DNA from: Aequorivita lipolytica
GTDB lineage: Bacteria > Bacteroidota > Bacteroidia > Flavobacteriales > Flavobacteriaceae
Direction of reading: 5' to 3'
DNA length: 64,000 bases
NCBI RefSeq assembly: GCF_007997135.1
Contig: NZ_VORU01000001.1
Coordinates: forward strand, 124,001 to 188,000
The notes beneath the pieces are model-generated. The model saw nothing but the letters and a program-made list of their open reading frames with translations. It had not been told where the DNA came from and did no database searches. The translations under genes and the position numbers were made by a program. Below are positions 45,023 to 56,300 of this stretch, one piece after another (position 1 is the stretch's first letter; every line of letters starts with the position of its first letter).

Positions 45023-46354
45023 ATGGAAGCAAAGAAAATTCCCTCGGTGTCTGCTTTCCGGTTTCTGATTCACTCCACACAGATACTCAAAAACCCTTTA
45101 CCGTTTCACCATAAAAATTTTGAAACCAAAGGCGATACTTTTCGCTTAAAACTTGGTTTTGGAAAATCTGTTGTCTTTTCGCGCGATGCGGGTTTTGCCC
45201 AATATGCACTTCAGAAAAATCATAGAAATTATACAAAATCGCCTATACAAACTCGTGATCTAGTAAAGTATGTGGGTCGCGGACTTCTAACTTCGGAAGG
45301 TGAACTTTGGCAAAAACAGCGAAAACTTATCCAGCCGGCGTTTCATAAAAAACAATTGATAAATTTACTGGATACGCTACAGGATGCCATAAAGGCTGAG
45401 TTGGTTAAAATTGAAACTGGAAAGCCGAAGGATATTTTCCCCGTTTTCAACGACCTTGCTTTTCAAACGGTTGTAAAATCACTTTTTAGCAGTGCTGTAG
45501 ACCAAACTGAAATTAATAAACTTCAGCATATAACAGAGGCTGCGCAGCAAATGCTGGTTAAGGAATTGCGCCAGCCTTATTTAGGATGGTGGTTTAAACT
45601 AACCGGACAAATTAAAAAACACGTTTCTGAATCTGACGAGGCACGTAATATTCTGAAAAAACTTGTAAACGAAAGACGGAAATCCGGAAATCGCGAGGAT
45701 GATTTGCTGGATATGCTTTTGGACGCTAGATATGAGGATGGAAGCGCGATGGAAGACGGACAGCTTATTGATGAAATACTAATTCTATTCACAGCAGGTC
45801 ACGAAACAACTTCAAATGCGCTCACATTTACTTGCGAATTATTAGCCCGAAATCCTGAAATTCAAGAAACGCTTTTTGCTGAAGTAACAAAGGCGAAGAG
45901 CAATTCTGAATCTTTAATGGATTTTATAAAAAATTGTCCGTTTACGAAAAACGTGATAGAAGAATCACTTCGCCTTTATCCGCCAGCCTATTTTATAGAC
46001 CGCGTAAATATTGAGGAGGATGAATTTGGCGGTTTGTTTATACCGAAGAATTCCAGCCTTTTGTTTTCATTGAAAGAAATACATACAGATCCAAAAAATT
46101 GGGACGAACCCCAAAAGTTTAAGCCTGAACGTTTTTCCAAAGTAAACCCCAATCATTTTTCAGGTCAGTACTTTCCCTTTGGTGCGGGACCGCGAATGTG
46201 CATCGGCAATAATTTTGCGATGTACGAAATGATTTTAGCAATTGCAGAAATCACAAAAACCTATAAAATTTCTGAAAAGAAAACGCCAATTCAAATAAAA
46301 CCACTGATTACCCTTAAACCGAAAAACGCTATTTTGGAATTTAATTTCAGATAA
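45023..46354 (+). CDS. cytochrome P450
   Basis: A 443-residue P450. The oxygen-binding I-helix motif is AGHETT at 258-263, the ExxR motif is in EESLRLYP, and the heme-thiolate loop FGAGPRMCIG has Cys393. No TM anchor or fused reductase is visible, so it is a soluble class I type needing separate redox partners. It most resembles CYP102/CYP4-like bacterial fatty-acid or terpenoid hydroxylases in motif wording, but the substrate cannot be stated. It starts 8 bases after ruvB and ends 3 bases before queG. Confidence 0.92.
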   Translation: MEAKKIPSVSAFRFLIHSTQILKNPLPFHHKNFETKGDTFRLKLGFGKSVVFSRDAGFAQYALQKNHRNYTKSPIQTRDLVKYVGRGLLTSEGELWQKQRKLIQPAFHKKQLINLLDTLQDAIKAELVKIETGKPKDIFPVFNDLAFQTVVKSLFSSAVDQTEINKLQHITEAAQQMLVKELRQPYLGWWFKLTGQIKKHVSESDEARNILKKLVNERRKSGNREDDLLDMLLDARYEDGSAMEDGQLIDEILILFTAGHETTSNALTFTCELLARNPEIQETLFAEVTKAKSNSESLMDFIKNCPFTKNVIEESLRLYPPAYFIDRVNIEEDEFGGLFIPKNSSLLFSLKEIHTDPKNWDEPQKFKPERFSKVNPNHFSGQYFPFGAGPRMCIGNNFAMYEMILAIAEITKTYKISEKKTPIQIKPLITLKPKNAILEFNFR

Positions 46355-46357
46355 AAT

Positions 46358-47284
46358 TTGATTCAGAATACTTCAAAATATACACAATTGATAAAAGCCG
46401 AAGCAAAGCGTTTAGGCTTCCTTTCCTGCGGAATAAGCAAAGCCGAATTTTTGGAAGAAGAAGCGCCACGCCTGGAAAACTGGCTTAAAAAAAACATGAA
46501 TGGCGAAATGGCCTATATGGAAAACCATTTTGACAAAAGGCTAGATCCCACAATTTTAGTTCCCGATTCAAAAAGCGTTATTTCTTTATTGCTGAATTAT
46601 TTCCCTTCAGAAACGCAAACTTCAGAAACCTATAAAATTTCAAAATACGCGTACGGCACCGATTATCATTTAGTTATAAAAGACAAATTGAAGCAGTTGA
46701 TGAACTTCATTTCCGAAGAAATAGGCGAAGTCCACGGTCGTGCATTTGTAGATTCAGCGCCAGTTTTAGACAAGGCTTGGGCTGCAAAGAGCGGTTTGGG
46801 CTGGATTGGAAAACACAGCAATTTGCTCACCAAACAATTGGGCTCATTTTATTTTATTGCAGAATTGATACTAGATTTGGATTTGGAATATGACAGTCCC
46901 GTAACCGACCATTGCGGCAGCTGCAACGCTTGCATAGACGCTTGCCCAACAAATGCGATTGTTGCGGATAAGGTTGTTGATGGCAGCAAATGCATCTCCT
47001 ATTTTACGATTGAATTGAAAAACGAAATCCCCACATCGCAAAAAGGCAACTTTGAAGATTGGATGTTCGGTTGCGATATTTGTCAAGATGTATGTCCTTG
47101 GAACCGTTTCAGTAAACCTCACAACGAGCCGCTTTTTAATCCAAATCCCGAATTGCTTTCCATGAGTAAAAAAGACTGGGAAGAAATTACCGAGGATGTT
47201 TTTCAAAAACTATTTCAGAAAAGTGCGGTCAACAGAACTAAATTTTCAGGACTTAAAAGGAATATACAGTTTTTGAAAGATTAA
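46358..47284 (+). CDS. queG: epoxyqueuosine reductase QueG
   Basis: A 308-residue cobalamin/iron-sulfur enzyme that reduces epoxyqueuosine to queuosine in tRNA. The N-terminal domain includes [18 protein letters not shown], and [22 protein letters not shown] is the central family region in two parts. The two 4Fe-4S motifs are [12 protein letters not shown] and [15 protein letters not shown] start at 46358 is chosen because no ATG is placed well before the conserved N-terminus. The start lies just after the P450 stop. Confidence 0.93.
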   Translation: MIQNTSKYTQLIKAEAKRLGFLSCGISKAEFLEEEAPRLENWLKKNMNGEMAYMENHFDKRLDPTILVPDSKSVISLLLNYFPSETQTSETYKISKYAYGTDYHLVIKDKLKQLMNFISEEIGEVHGRAFVDSAPVLDKAWAAKSGLGWIGKHSNLLTKQLGSFYFIAELILDLDLEYDSPVTDHCGSCNACIDACPTNAIVADKVVDGSKCISYFTIELKNEIPTSQKGNFEDWMFGCDICQDVCPWNRFSKPHNEPLFNPNPELLSMSKKDWEEITEDVFQKLFQKSAVNRTKFSGLKRNIQFLKD

Positions 47285-47293
47285 CCATTAAAA

Positions 47294-47324
47294 TTGCTTC
47301 CTTTCGGTGAACCTACTAACTTTG
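47294..47324 (+). promoter_or_regulatory. maeB: promoter of maeB with an overlapping palindrome
   Basis: TTG at 47294-47296 and TAACTTTG at 47317-47324 are separated by exactly 20 bases, a strong fit to the Bacteroidota -33/-7 pattern. The -7 box is bracketed by AACCTAC (47310-47316) and its reverse complement GTAGGTT (47324-47330), an operator-like arrangement. The ATG at 47346 gives a leader of about 15 bases. Confidence 0.7.
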
Positions 47325-47345
47325 TAGGTTACAAAATTTAAATTT

Positions 47346-49628
47346 ATGAGCAATCAAAGCAAACGTCGCGAGGCCTTACTATATCACGCAAAACCAAAAC
47401 CTGGTAAAATTCAGGTTGTTCCCACAAAAAGTTATTCCACCCAACGTGATCTTTCTTTGGCATATTCGCCTGGGGTTGCAGTTCCCTGTTTGGAAATTGA
47501 AAAAGACGTGGAAAACGTCTATAAATATACCAACAAAGGAAATCTTGTAGCCGTAATTTCAAACGGAACCGCCGTTTTAGGCTTAGGAAACATTGGTCCC
47601 GAAGCCTCTAAACCTGTTATGGAAGGAAAGGCGTTGCTTTTTAAAATATTTGCAGATATTGACGTTTTCGATATTGAAGTAAATACAGAGAATATTGACG
47701 AATTTGTTGCAACAGTAAAAAATATTGCACCCACTTTTGGCGGAATAAATCTTGAAGATATAAAAGCGCCCGAAGCTTTCGAGATTGAAAGAAGACTGAA
47801 GGAAGAACTGGATATTCCAGTAATGCACGACGACCAGCACGGCACGGCAATTATTTCCGCGGCAGCATTACTCAATGCCTTGGAGATTTCTGAGAAAAAA
47901 ATTGAAGAAGTTAAAATTGTAATTAGTGGTGCCGGCGCTGCGGCAGTTTCGTGTACCCGACTTTACAAAGCCTTTGGCGCCAAGCCTGAAAATATTGTAA
48001 TGCTGGACAGTAAAGGAGTTATCAGAATAGACCGCGAAAGTCTTACCGATGAAAAAGCAGAGTTTGCTTCCCACAGAAAAATTGATACTCTGGACGAGGC
48101 CATGAAAAATGCTGATGTGTTTGTAGGCCTTTCGGTTAAAGATATTGTTACGCCCGAAATGCTGCTAAGCATGGCGCCAAACCCCATTGTATTCGCAATG
48201 GCAAATCCCGATCCAGAGATCGAGTACGATTTAGCTATTAGAACACGCGAAGATATCATTATGGCCACGGGCCGTAGCGACCATCCCAACCAAGTTAACA
48301 ATGTGTTGGGATTCCCTTTTATTTTCCGGGGAGCACTGGATGTTCGCGCAACAAAAATTAACGAAGCCATGAAAATGGCTGCCGTAAAGGCATTGGCAGA
48401 TCTCGCCAAAGAACCTGTACCAGAGCAGGTAAACATTGCCTATGGCGAAACAAAACTCAATTTTGGGAAGGATTATATTATTCCAAAACCTTTTGATCCA
48501 CGTTTGATTGCTACCGTTCCGCCCGCCGTTGCAAAAGCTGCGATGGAAAGTGGTGTTGCAACAACAAACATTACCGATTGGGAAAAATACCAAGATGAGC
48601 TTTACGAACGTATGGGCAGCGATAATAAAATTGTACGATTATTAATGAATCGCGCAAAATTAAAACCAAAGCGTATTGTTTTTGCAGAAGCAGACCATTT
48701 GGATGTTTTGAAAGCCGCTCAGATTGTTTTTGAAGAAGGCATCGGTACCCCTGTTTTATTGGGAAGAAAAGAAGTGATTCTTGAATTGATGGAGCAGATT
48801 GATTTTGAAGCTGAAATTGAAATCATAGATCCAAAAAACGATGAAAATTCAGAAAAACTTCAGCACTATGCCCAAAAACTTTGGGAAAAGCGAAGAAGAA
48901 GCGGGATCTCACTTTATACCGCTGAAAAGCTAGTTCGAGAAAGAAACTATTTTGCAGGAATGATGCTCAGTGAAGGTGATGTGGATTGTATGATTTCTGG
49001 TTACGCACGTTCGTACCCTTCTGTGGTTGTTCCAGTTTTTGAAACTGTTGGAAGATTCGAAGGTGTTACCAAAGTAGCTACAACAAACTTGATGCTTACC
49101 AAACGCGGTCCTTTGTTTATTTCGGATACTTCTATAAACATCGACCCAACTGCCAAGGAGCTTGCGAAGATTGCGCAAATGACGAATTATACAATGAAAA
49201 TGTTCGGCTTGCAACCTGTAATTGCAATGATTTCATATGCTAATTTTGGTTCTTCAAAAGATCCGCACGCAACAAAAGTACGCGAGGCTGTAGATTTGCT
49301 TCACAAAAGTAACCCAGACATGATAGTAGATGGTGAGCTACAAACCGATTTTGCGTTGAATCCAGAATTACTTCAGAAGAAATTTCCGTTTTCAAAACTT
49401 GCGGGCAAAAAAGTGAATGCACTTATTTTCCCGAACCTCGATTCTGCCAATAGCAATTACAAATTATTGAAAGAATTGAATGGTGTTGAATCCATTGGCC
49501 CAATTATGTTGGGGATGGCAAAACCTGTCCACATTTTGCAACTTGGCGCAAGTGTAGAAGAAATTGTAAATATGAGTGCTGTTGCGGTTGTAGATGCGCA
49601 GCAGAAAGAGAAGCGGGTGCGGGAGTAA
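47346..49628 (+). CDS. maeB: NADP-dependent malic enzyme with C-terminal phosphotransacetylase domain (MaeB type)
   Basis: A 760-residue two-domain protein. The N-terminal malic enzyme part (about 1-420) shows YSPGVAVPC, the catalytic region VMHDDQHGTAI and the nucleotide-binding VISGAGAAAVSCTRL. The C-terminal part (about 430-760) is homologous to phosphate acetyltransferase (PKRIVFAEADH to VDAQQKEKR); in MaeB proteins it is regulatory and binds acetyl-CoA. It converts malate to pyruvate, CO2 and NADPH. Confidence 0.94.
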   Translation: MSNQSKRREALLYHAKPKPGKIQVVPTKSYSTQRDLSLAYSPGVAVPCLEIEKDVENVYKYTNKGNLVAVISNGTAVLGLGNIGPEASKPVMEGKALLFKIFADIDVFDIEVNTENIDEFVATVKNIAPTFGGINLEDIKAPEAFEIERRLKEELDIPVMHDDQHGTAIISAAALLNALEISEKKIEEVKIVISGAGAAAVSCTRLYKAFGAKPENIVMLDSKGVIRIDRESLTDEKAEFASHRKIDTLDEAMKNADVFVGLSVKDIVTPEMLLSMAPNPIVFAMANPDPEIEYDLAIRTREDIIMATGRSDHPNQVNNVLGFPFIFRGALDVRATKINEAMKMAAVKALADLAKEPVPEQVNIAYGETKLNFGKDYIIPKPFDPRLIATVPPAVAKAAMESGVATTNITDWEKYQDELYERMGSDNKIVRLLMNRAKLKPKRIVFAEADHLDVLKAAQIVFEEGIGTPVLLGRKEVILELMEQIDFEAEIEIIDPKNDENSEKLQHYAQKLWEKRRRSGISLYTAEKLVRERNYFAGMMLSEGDVDCMISGYARSYPSVVVPVFETVGRFEGVTKVATTNLMLTKRGPLFISDTSINIDPTAKELAKIAQMTNYTMKMFGLQPVIAMISYANFGSSKDPHATKVREAVDLLHKSNPDMIVDGELQTDFALNPELLQKKFPFSKLAGKKVNALIFPNLDSANSNYKLLKELNGVESIGPIMLGMAKPVHILQLGASVEEIVNMSAVAVVDAQQKEKRVRE

Positions 49629-49702
49629 GGGAGCCAAGTAAAATGCAGCTTTTTCCCCAATATTTTCACAAAAACCCCAATGGCAGTTGCAAATAATTAT
49701 AC

Positions 49703-49710
49703 TATATTTG
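49703..49710 (+). promoter_or_regulatory. candidate -7 box for ruvA-sprA
   Basis: TATATTTG matches TAnnTTTG exactly. It lies 24 bases before the ruvA ATG at 49734. The nearest TTG (49687) is only 13 bases upstream, so no normally spaced -33 element is evident. Confidence 0.45.
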
Positions 49711-49733
49711 AGCCTTTAAGTTTTCGTTAACAT

Positions 49734-50315
49734 ATGATAACCCATATACAGGGCAGACTGGTTGAAAAAACCCCAACGGACGTAGTGATTGATTGCAATG
49801 GAGTAGGGTACTTTGTCAATATTTCTTTGCACACATTTTCCGAACTACCATCCAGTGAAAATGTTAAACTCTTTACGCATTTACTTGTTAAAGAAGATTC
49901 CCATACGTTGTACGGGTTTTCAGGCGTTGCGGAACGTGAAATATTTAGGTTGCTTATAAGCGTTTCTGGAGTAGGAGCGAGCATCGCCAGAACGATGCTG
50001 TCTTCACTAGCGCCAGATCAAGTTTTGGATGCTATTGCTACAAATGATATAGCAACCATACAGTCAGTAAAAGGAATAGGAGCCAAAACTGCACAACGTG
50101 TGGTTTTGGATTTAAAAGATAAGATTTTAAAAGTGTACGGTTTGTCGTCTATTTCTGCCGGAACAAGCAATACGAACAAAAATGAAGCGTTATCTGCTTT
50201 GGAGACGCTGGGCTTTGTTCGCAAACAGTCGGAGAAAGTGGTAGATGCCATTGTAATGGAAAATCCGCAGGCTTCGGTAGAAATGATCATTAAACAAGCT
50301 TTAAAAAATTTGTAA
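49734..50315 (+). CDS. ruvA: Holliday junction branch migration protein RuvA
   Basis: A 193-residue RuvA. The N-terminal OB fold begins MITHIQGRLVEKTPTDVVID. Two helix-hairpin-helix motifs are VSGVGASIARTMLSSL and VKGIGAKTAQRVVLDLKDK. A C-terminal RuvB-binding helix bundle follows (ALSALETLGFVRKQSEKVVD). It binds four-way junctions and positions RuvB. sprA starts 4 bases after its stop. Confidence 0.97.
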   Translation: MITHIQGRLVEKTPTDVVIDCNGVGYFVNISLHTFSELPSSENVKLFTHLLVKEDSHTLYGFSGVAEREIFRLLISVSGVGASIARTMLSSLAPDQVLDAIATNDIATIQSVKGIGAKTAQRVVLDLKDKILKVYGLSSISAGTSNTNKNEALSALETLGFVRKQSEKVVDAIVMENPQASVEMIIKQALKNL

Positions 50316-50318
50316 AAT

Positions 50319-53300
50319 TTGAAGGCAAAAAATTACGTTTACAAGGATGGCTTTTTCAAGCTTTTAGCAATTATAAGTTTCATATTGGTCAGCAATGCTT
50401 CGCTGGCTCAAGATTCTACGGCTGTAGGGAATGAAATGGGACGGATGGATCTCCCAAATCCAACCAGCATTCAGGATCTCTATACCTATGATCCCATTAC
50501 AGATAGATATATTTATACCCAAACCTTGGGTAGTTTTAATGTTACCTATCCTATTATTCTTACACCACAGGAATACCAGCGCCTTATTCAAGAGGAGCAG
50601 ATGAAGGCTTATTTTAAACAAAAGATAGATGCTGCAGATGGACGTAAGGCGGGTTCTGAAGAAGAACAGAAAAATTTACTTCCAACGTTTTATGTGAATT
50701 CAAACTTTTTTGAATCTATTTTCGGCGGAAATAGTATTGAAGTAATACCGCAAGGTTCTGTGGAAATGGATCTTGGCTTGCTTTATACAAAACAGGACAA
50801 CCCAGCCTTTTCACCCCGAAACCGCAGCAATTTTTCTTTCGACTTTGATCAAAGAATAAGTCTAAGTCTTTTGGCGAAAGTGGGAACCAGACTTCAGGTT
50901 ACTGCAAATTACGATACCGAAAGCACGTTCGATTTCCAGAACCAGATAAAGTTGGAATACACCCCAACTGAAGACGACATTATTCAGAAAATTGAAGTGG
51001 GTAACGTAAGTATGCCACTAAATAGCTCGCTTATTCAAGGAGCGCAAAGTCTTTTCGGTGTAAAAACACAGCTTCAGTTTGGGAAAACAACCATCACAGG
51101 AGTTTTCTCTGAGCAAAAATCTGAAACTCGTACTGTTTCCGCTGAAGGTGGCGCAACCATTACGGATTTTGAACTTTTCGCATTGGATTATGACGATAGC
51201 CGCCACTTCTTCTTGGCACATTATTTTAGGGACAATTATGATCGTGCGCTAGAGCTTTACCCTTTCATTAACAGTAACGTGCAGGTAACCCGAATGGAAG
51301 TTTGGATTACCAACCGCACCAGTAGAACTGAAAACGTTCGTAACATAGTTGCATTGCAGGATATTGGTGAATCAGATCCTACAAATATTGGGTTAAGTGT
51401 TCCACCGGGAGGGTTTATAAACGCGCCTAGAACCGCATATCCTGATAATGGTAACAACGATTTTAACCCCTTCGGAATAAATGGTGGTCCACAAACATTG
51501 CTTAATCCAGCAATCCGGGATGTTGCAACGGTTCGTCAAGGTTTTACTGGCGTGCAGGTAAGTGAAGGCACAGATTATGTGACACTGGAAAATGCCCGAA
51601 GGTTGGACCAGGGAGAATACACGTTGAACTCACAATTGGGTTATATATCCTTGAATCAACGTTTAAACAATGACGAAGTCTTGGCAGTTTCATATCAGTT
51701 TACTGTAAACGGAAAAGTATATCAAGTAGGAGAGTTCTCAAATGACGGGGTTGAGGCAAATGGAGGCGTACAAAATCCAGGAGGTGGAGGAAATCCTCCC
51801 GGTCAAGAAACAGGACTAGCGCAAAATCTTGTGGTAAAGCTTTTGAAAAGTAGTATTACCAATGTACAGGAGCCAGCTTGGGATTTGATGATGAAAAATA
51901 TCTACCCCATTGGAGCATACCAGCTTGAAAAAGAAGATTTTAAATTAAATATATTTTATACAGACCCATCACCGATCAACTATATAGAAAAGGCCCAAGG
52001 AGGTCCTGAACTTCCCGACGATGTTAAGGATGAAATTCTTTTAAAGGTATTCAATTTAGATAGGTTAAACTTTAATAATGACCCAGTTCAAGGCGGTGAT
52101 GGATTTTTCGATTTTCTCCCGGGAATAACGGTAGATCAACAAAACGGAAGAATCATTTTTACCACCGTGGAACCGTTTGGAAAGCATTTGTTTGATGAAC
52201 TTAACGTGCCTTCAGCTCCTGCTAATTATGACATTCCAACTACTTATAACCAAAATCAGGAGAAATACGTTTTCCGAACACTTTACACCGGAACAAAAAC
52301 CCAGGCGGAACAGCTTGAAAGTGAAAAGAATAAATTTCAGTTAAAAGGAAGTTATAAATCTACCGGTGCAGATGGAATCCCTATTGGAGCCTTCAATATT
52401 CCACAAGGTTCGGTTACCGTAACCGCAGGTGGAAGAACTTTAGTTGAAGGGGTGGATTACACCGTAAATTATCAATTGGGAAGAGTTCAGATTTTAGATC
52501 CCGGCTTGTTGAACAGCAATATTCCAATTTCTGTAAGTACCGAAAACAATTCCCTTTTTGGTCAGCAAAGCAAGCGTTTTACAGGCTTGAACGTAGAACA
52601 CAAATTCAGCGATAAATTTTTGGTGGGTGCAACTTATTTGAACCTGAACGAACGCCCATTGACCCAAAAATCCTCTTATGGTGTAGAGCCTATAAACAAC
52701 AGTGTTTTTGGAATAAATTTAAATTATTCAACAGAAGTTCCATTCCTTACCAGATTAGTAAATAAGCTTCCAAACATAGATACAGATGTAGAATCCAACG
52801 TTTCTTTACGTGGTGAATTTGCATACTTAAAACCAGGAGCACCAAAAGTTTCTGATTTTAACGGGAAGACCACAGTATATGTTGATGATTTTGAAGCTTC
52901 TCAAACGGGGAATGACATCAGCACTCCTTCCAGCTGGTCTTTAGCCAGTACACCGCTGGATTACGGAGGTGGAGAAGAATTTGCAAATGAAGATCTTCGA
53001 TACAATTATAGACGTGCTAAACTGGCTTGGTATACCATAGATCCTATTTTTTACAGCAGCCAGCGGCCTGAAGGAATTAATGATGAAGATCTTTCTTCGC
53101 CATTTACACGTCGTGTTTTTAGGGACGAAATTTTCCCTAACCAAGATATTATCCAGGGACAGACGCAGGCACTCTTCACATTAGATTTGGCGTATTATCC
53201 TTCCCAGCGCGGGGAATATAACTATAACCCCCAAGCCACAAATGGAACACTTCCAGCACCTGAAAATAATTTTGGTGGGATAATGAGATCATTGACTACA

Positions 53301-56300
53301 ACAGATTTTGAAAAATCAAATGTAGAGTATATTCAGTTTTGGGTAATGGATCCTTTCATTTATGAGGAAAATAACGGCAACCCGGGAGGAAATATCAACT
53401 TTAACCTTGGAAGCATTTCTGAAGATGTGTTAAAAGATGGCAGAAAGCAATATGAAAACGGCTTGCCTGAAGATGGCGGCAATTTAAATGTTTTGGAAAC
53501 CAACTGGGGTAAAGTACCATTAAACCAGTCTCTAGTTTACACTTTTGATACAGAAGGACAGCAGCGTACCAATCAAGATGTAGGATTTGATGGATTGAGC
53601 AATGCCGAGGAAGCATCCAAATATCCAGGTTTTGGCGATGACACCGCCAATGATGACTACCAATACTTTTTGCAGGCCGATGGCAATATTCTAGATCGCT
53701 ACTTAAAATATAACGGAACCCAAGGCAACTCACCTGTTGAGGTTACAAATACAAATCGCGGAAGCACTGCCCAACCCGATGTAGAAGATATAAATCGTGA
53801 TAATACAATGAACACGATTAACAGCTACTTTGAGTACAACGTGCCCATTTATTCCGGCATGAATCGCGAAAACAACGAGTATATTGCCGATGTTAAAGAA
53901 CTTGAAGTAACTACACAAGACAATAATGTAATCCCTGTGCGCTGGGTACAGTTTAAAATTCCAATCAGCAAGCCAGATCAGGCTAAAGGTGGAATTTCAG
54001 ATTATAGATCCATTCGTTTTATGCGTATGTACCTTTCCCAATTCACGGAAAACACCGTGTTGCGTTTTGGAACTATGGAATTGGTGCGCGGCGATTACCG
54101 AAGATTCCAACAAACATTAGATATTACAGGTGAAGACCCCACACAGGACAATACAATTTTTGAAGTAGAAGCTGTAAGTATTGAAGAAAACGAAAACCGA
54201 CAGCCAATACCCTATAGATTACCACCAGGACTGGATCGCGAAGAATTGAACAATAACAATAACATTATAAGAGAAAATGAGCAATCACTTTCTTTAAGAG
54301 TTTGTGGGCTAGAGCCAAATGATGGACGTTCTGTTTATAAGAATTTTAACGTTGACATGCGCCAGTACAAAAATCTGGAAATGTTTATTCACGCTGAATC
54401 ATTACAAAATGAAACGGCACTTTCTGATGGACAATTAGTAGCATTTATTCGTTTGGGGAACGACCTTACCAATAACTATTACGAAGTTCAAATTCCTTTA
54501 AACCCAACCAATTTTGGAGCAACCAGTGCCGAGGAAATTTGGCCGCTTGCAAATAGATTAAACCTGCGATTGGAATTACTTCAACAAATTAAAACAAGAG
54601 TTTTAGGAGATCCAACTATAGATCCTACCGAGGTAACATTCTTTAACCAATCTGAACTTGATGGTGGCTCTACCGGTGGCGAAAATGAGCTGAGAATTGG
54701 TATAAAAGGTAACCCAAGTTTTGGTAATGTTCGCAATATTATGTTAGGGGTTAGAAACACGACCAGCAATGATTTGTGCGGTGAGGTTTGGTTTAACGAA
54801 CTAAGAATGTCTGAACTAAATAATGACGGTGGTTGGGCAGCAGTTGTAAGTATGGATGCCAATCTTGCCGATTTTGCAACGATAAATGCTACGGGCAAAA
54901 GGAGTACAGTAGGTTTCGGGTCCATTGAGCAAGGACCTAACCAGAGAAGCCGGGAAGATTTACAACAGTACGACGTAGTTACAAACGTAAATCTAGGACA
55001 GTTGCTTCCTAAGAAATGGGGAATTCAATTACCCTTCAACTATGGGCGATCTGAAGAGTTGATTACCCCTCAATATGATCCAGAATTCCAAGACATAGAA
55101 CTAGAGACCCGTTTGGATAATACAGAAGATCAAGATGAAAAAGATGCTATAAAAGAGCAAGCTGTGGACTATACAAAAAGGCAGAGCGTAAACTTTATAG
55201 GGGTTCGAAAAGAACGTACTGGTGAAGCAAAGCCTCAAGTATACGATATAGAAAACTTTACGGGATCCTTTTCATATAACCAAACAGACCACCACGATTT
55301 TGAAGTAGAAGACGCGCTGGAACAAAACGTTCGCGTTGGCGCTACTTACAATTATAATTTCAAAGCAAAGCCGGTAGAACCTTTTAAGAAAAATGACTCC
55401 TTATTTACGGGTAAATATTGGCAATTTCTAAAAGATATCAACTTTAATTATTTGCCTACCAACATTTCGGTAAGTTCAAATATTACGCGACAATACAATG
55501 AGCAAAAGTTCAGAGAATTGAATTTGCTGCCGGGAAGTATTGGTCTCCCTAGATTATACCAACGTAATTTCCTTTTTGACTGGCAATATACTATAAACCA
55601 CAATTTGACTAAATCGTTGCGTTTCAATTTCACATCTTCAAACAACATGATCGTGAACAATTATGTAGACGATAATGGCTTTGTTAATAATGAAATAGGC
55701 GTTTGGGATGGATTCTTTGACGTTGGTGAACCAAACCAACATTTCCAGTCACTACAGCTCAATTATGATTTGCCCTTTAACAAATTCCCGTTTCTAAAAT
55801 TTATTCGAGCAACCTATTCCTACACTGGAGATTATCAATGGCAGGCCAGTAGTGATCTTTTCAATGAAATTCCAATTCAGTTAAGTGACGGAACTACAAA
55901 CACATATAATTTAGGAAACTCTATACAAAATGCGAGTACGCACCAAATCAACTCCAGTATAGATATGAATGGTTTTTACCGTTATGTTGGTCTAACCAAA
56001 ATAAAGAAAAGTAAAACTAGAAAATCTGCTGGAGGTAGTGATGATGGTTCTGGTGATGAAGCCCCTGGAAAAGAAGGAAAATCCGCGCGCGAAGGCAAGT
56101 TAGAAGAAGAAAAGAACGGGGAAGTTTCAACCGGAAAAAACAGTGCACCAAATGTTTTGAGTAGGGGCGCTGCTCCTGCGGGAAGTTTGAACGCTGGAGA
56201 TAAAGCGTTGAATACCGCTATTGGCTTTGCAACCATGCTTAAAAAAATTCAGTTTAATTATCAGGAAAATAACGGTATTTATTTACCGGGATATATACCT

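Noticed and set aside
47963-48436. 157-codon minus-strand open frame
   Set aside because: Shadow of the malic enzyme coding sequence; Ser-rich product with no domain.
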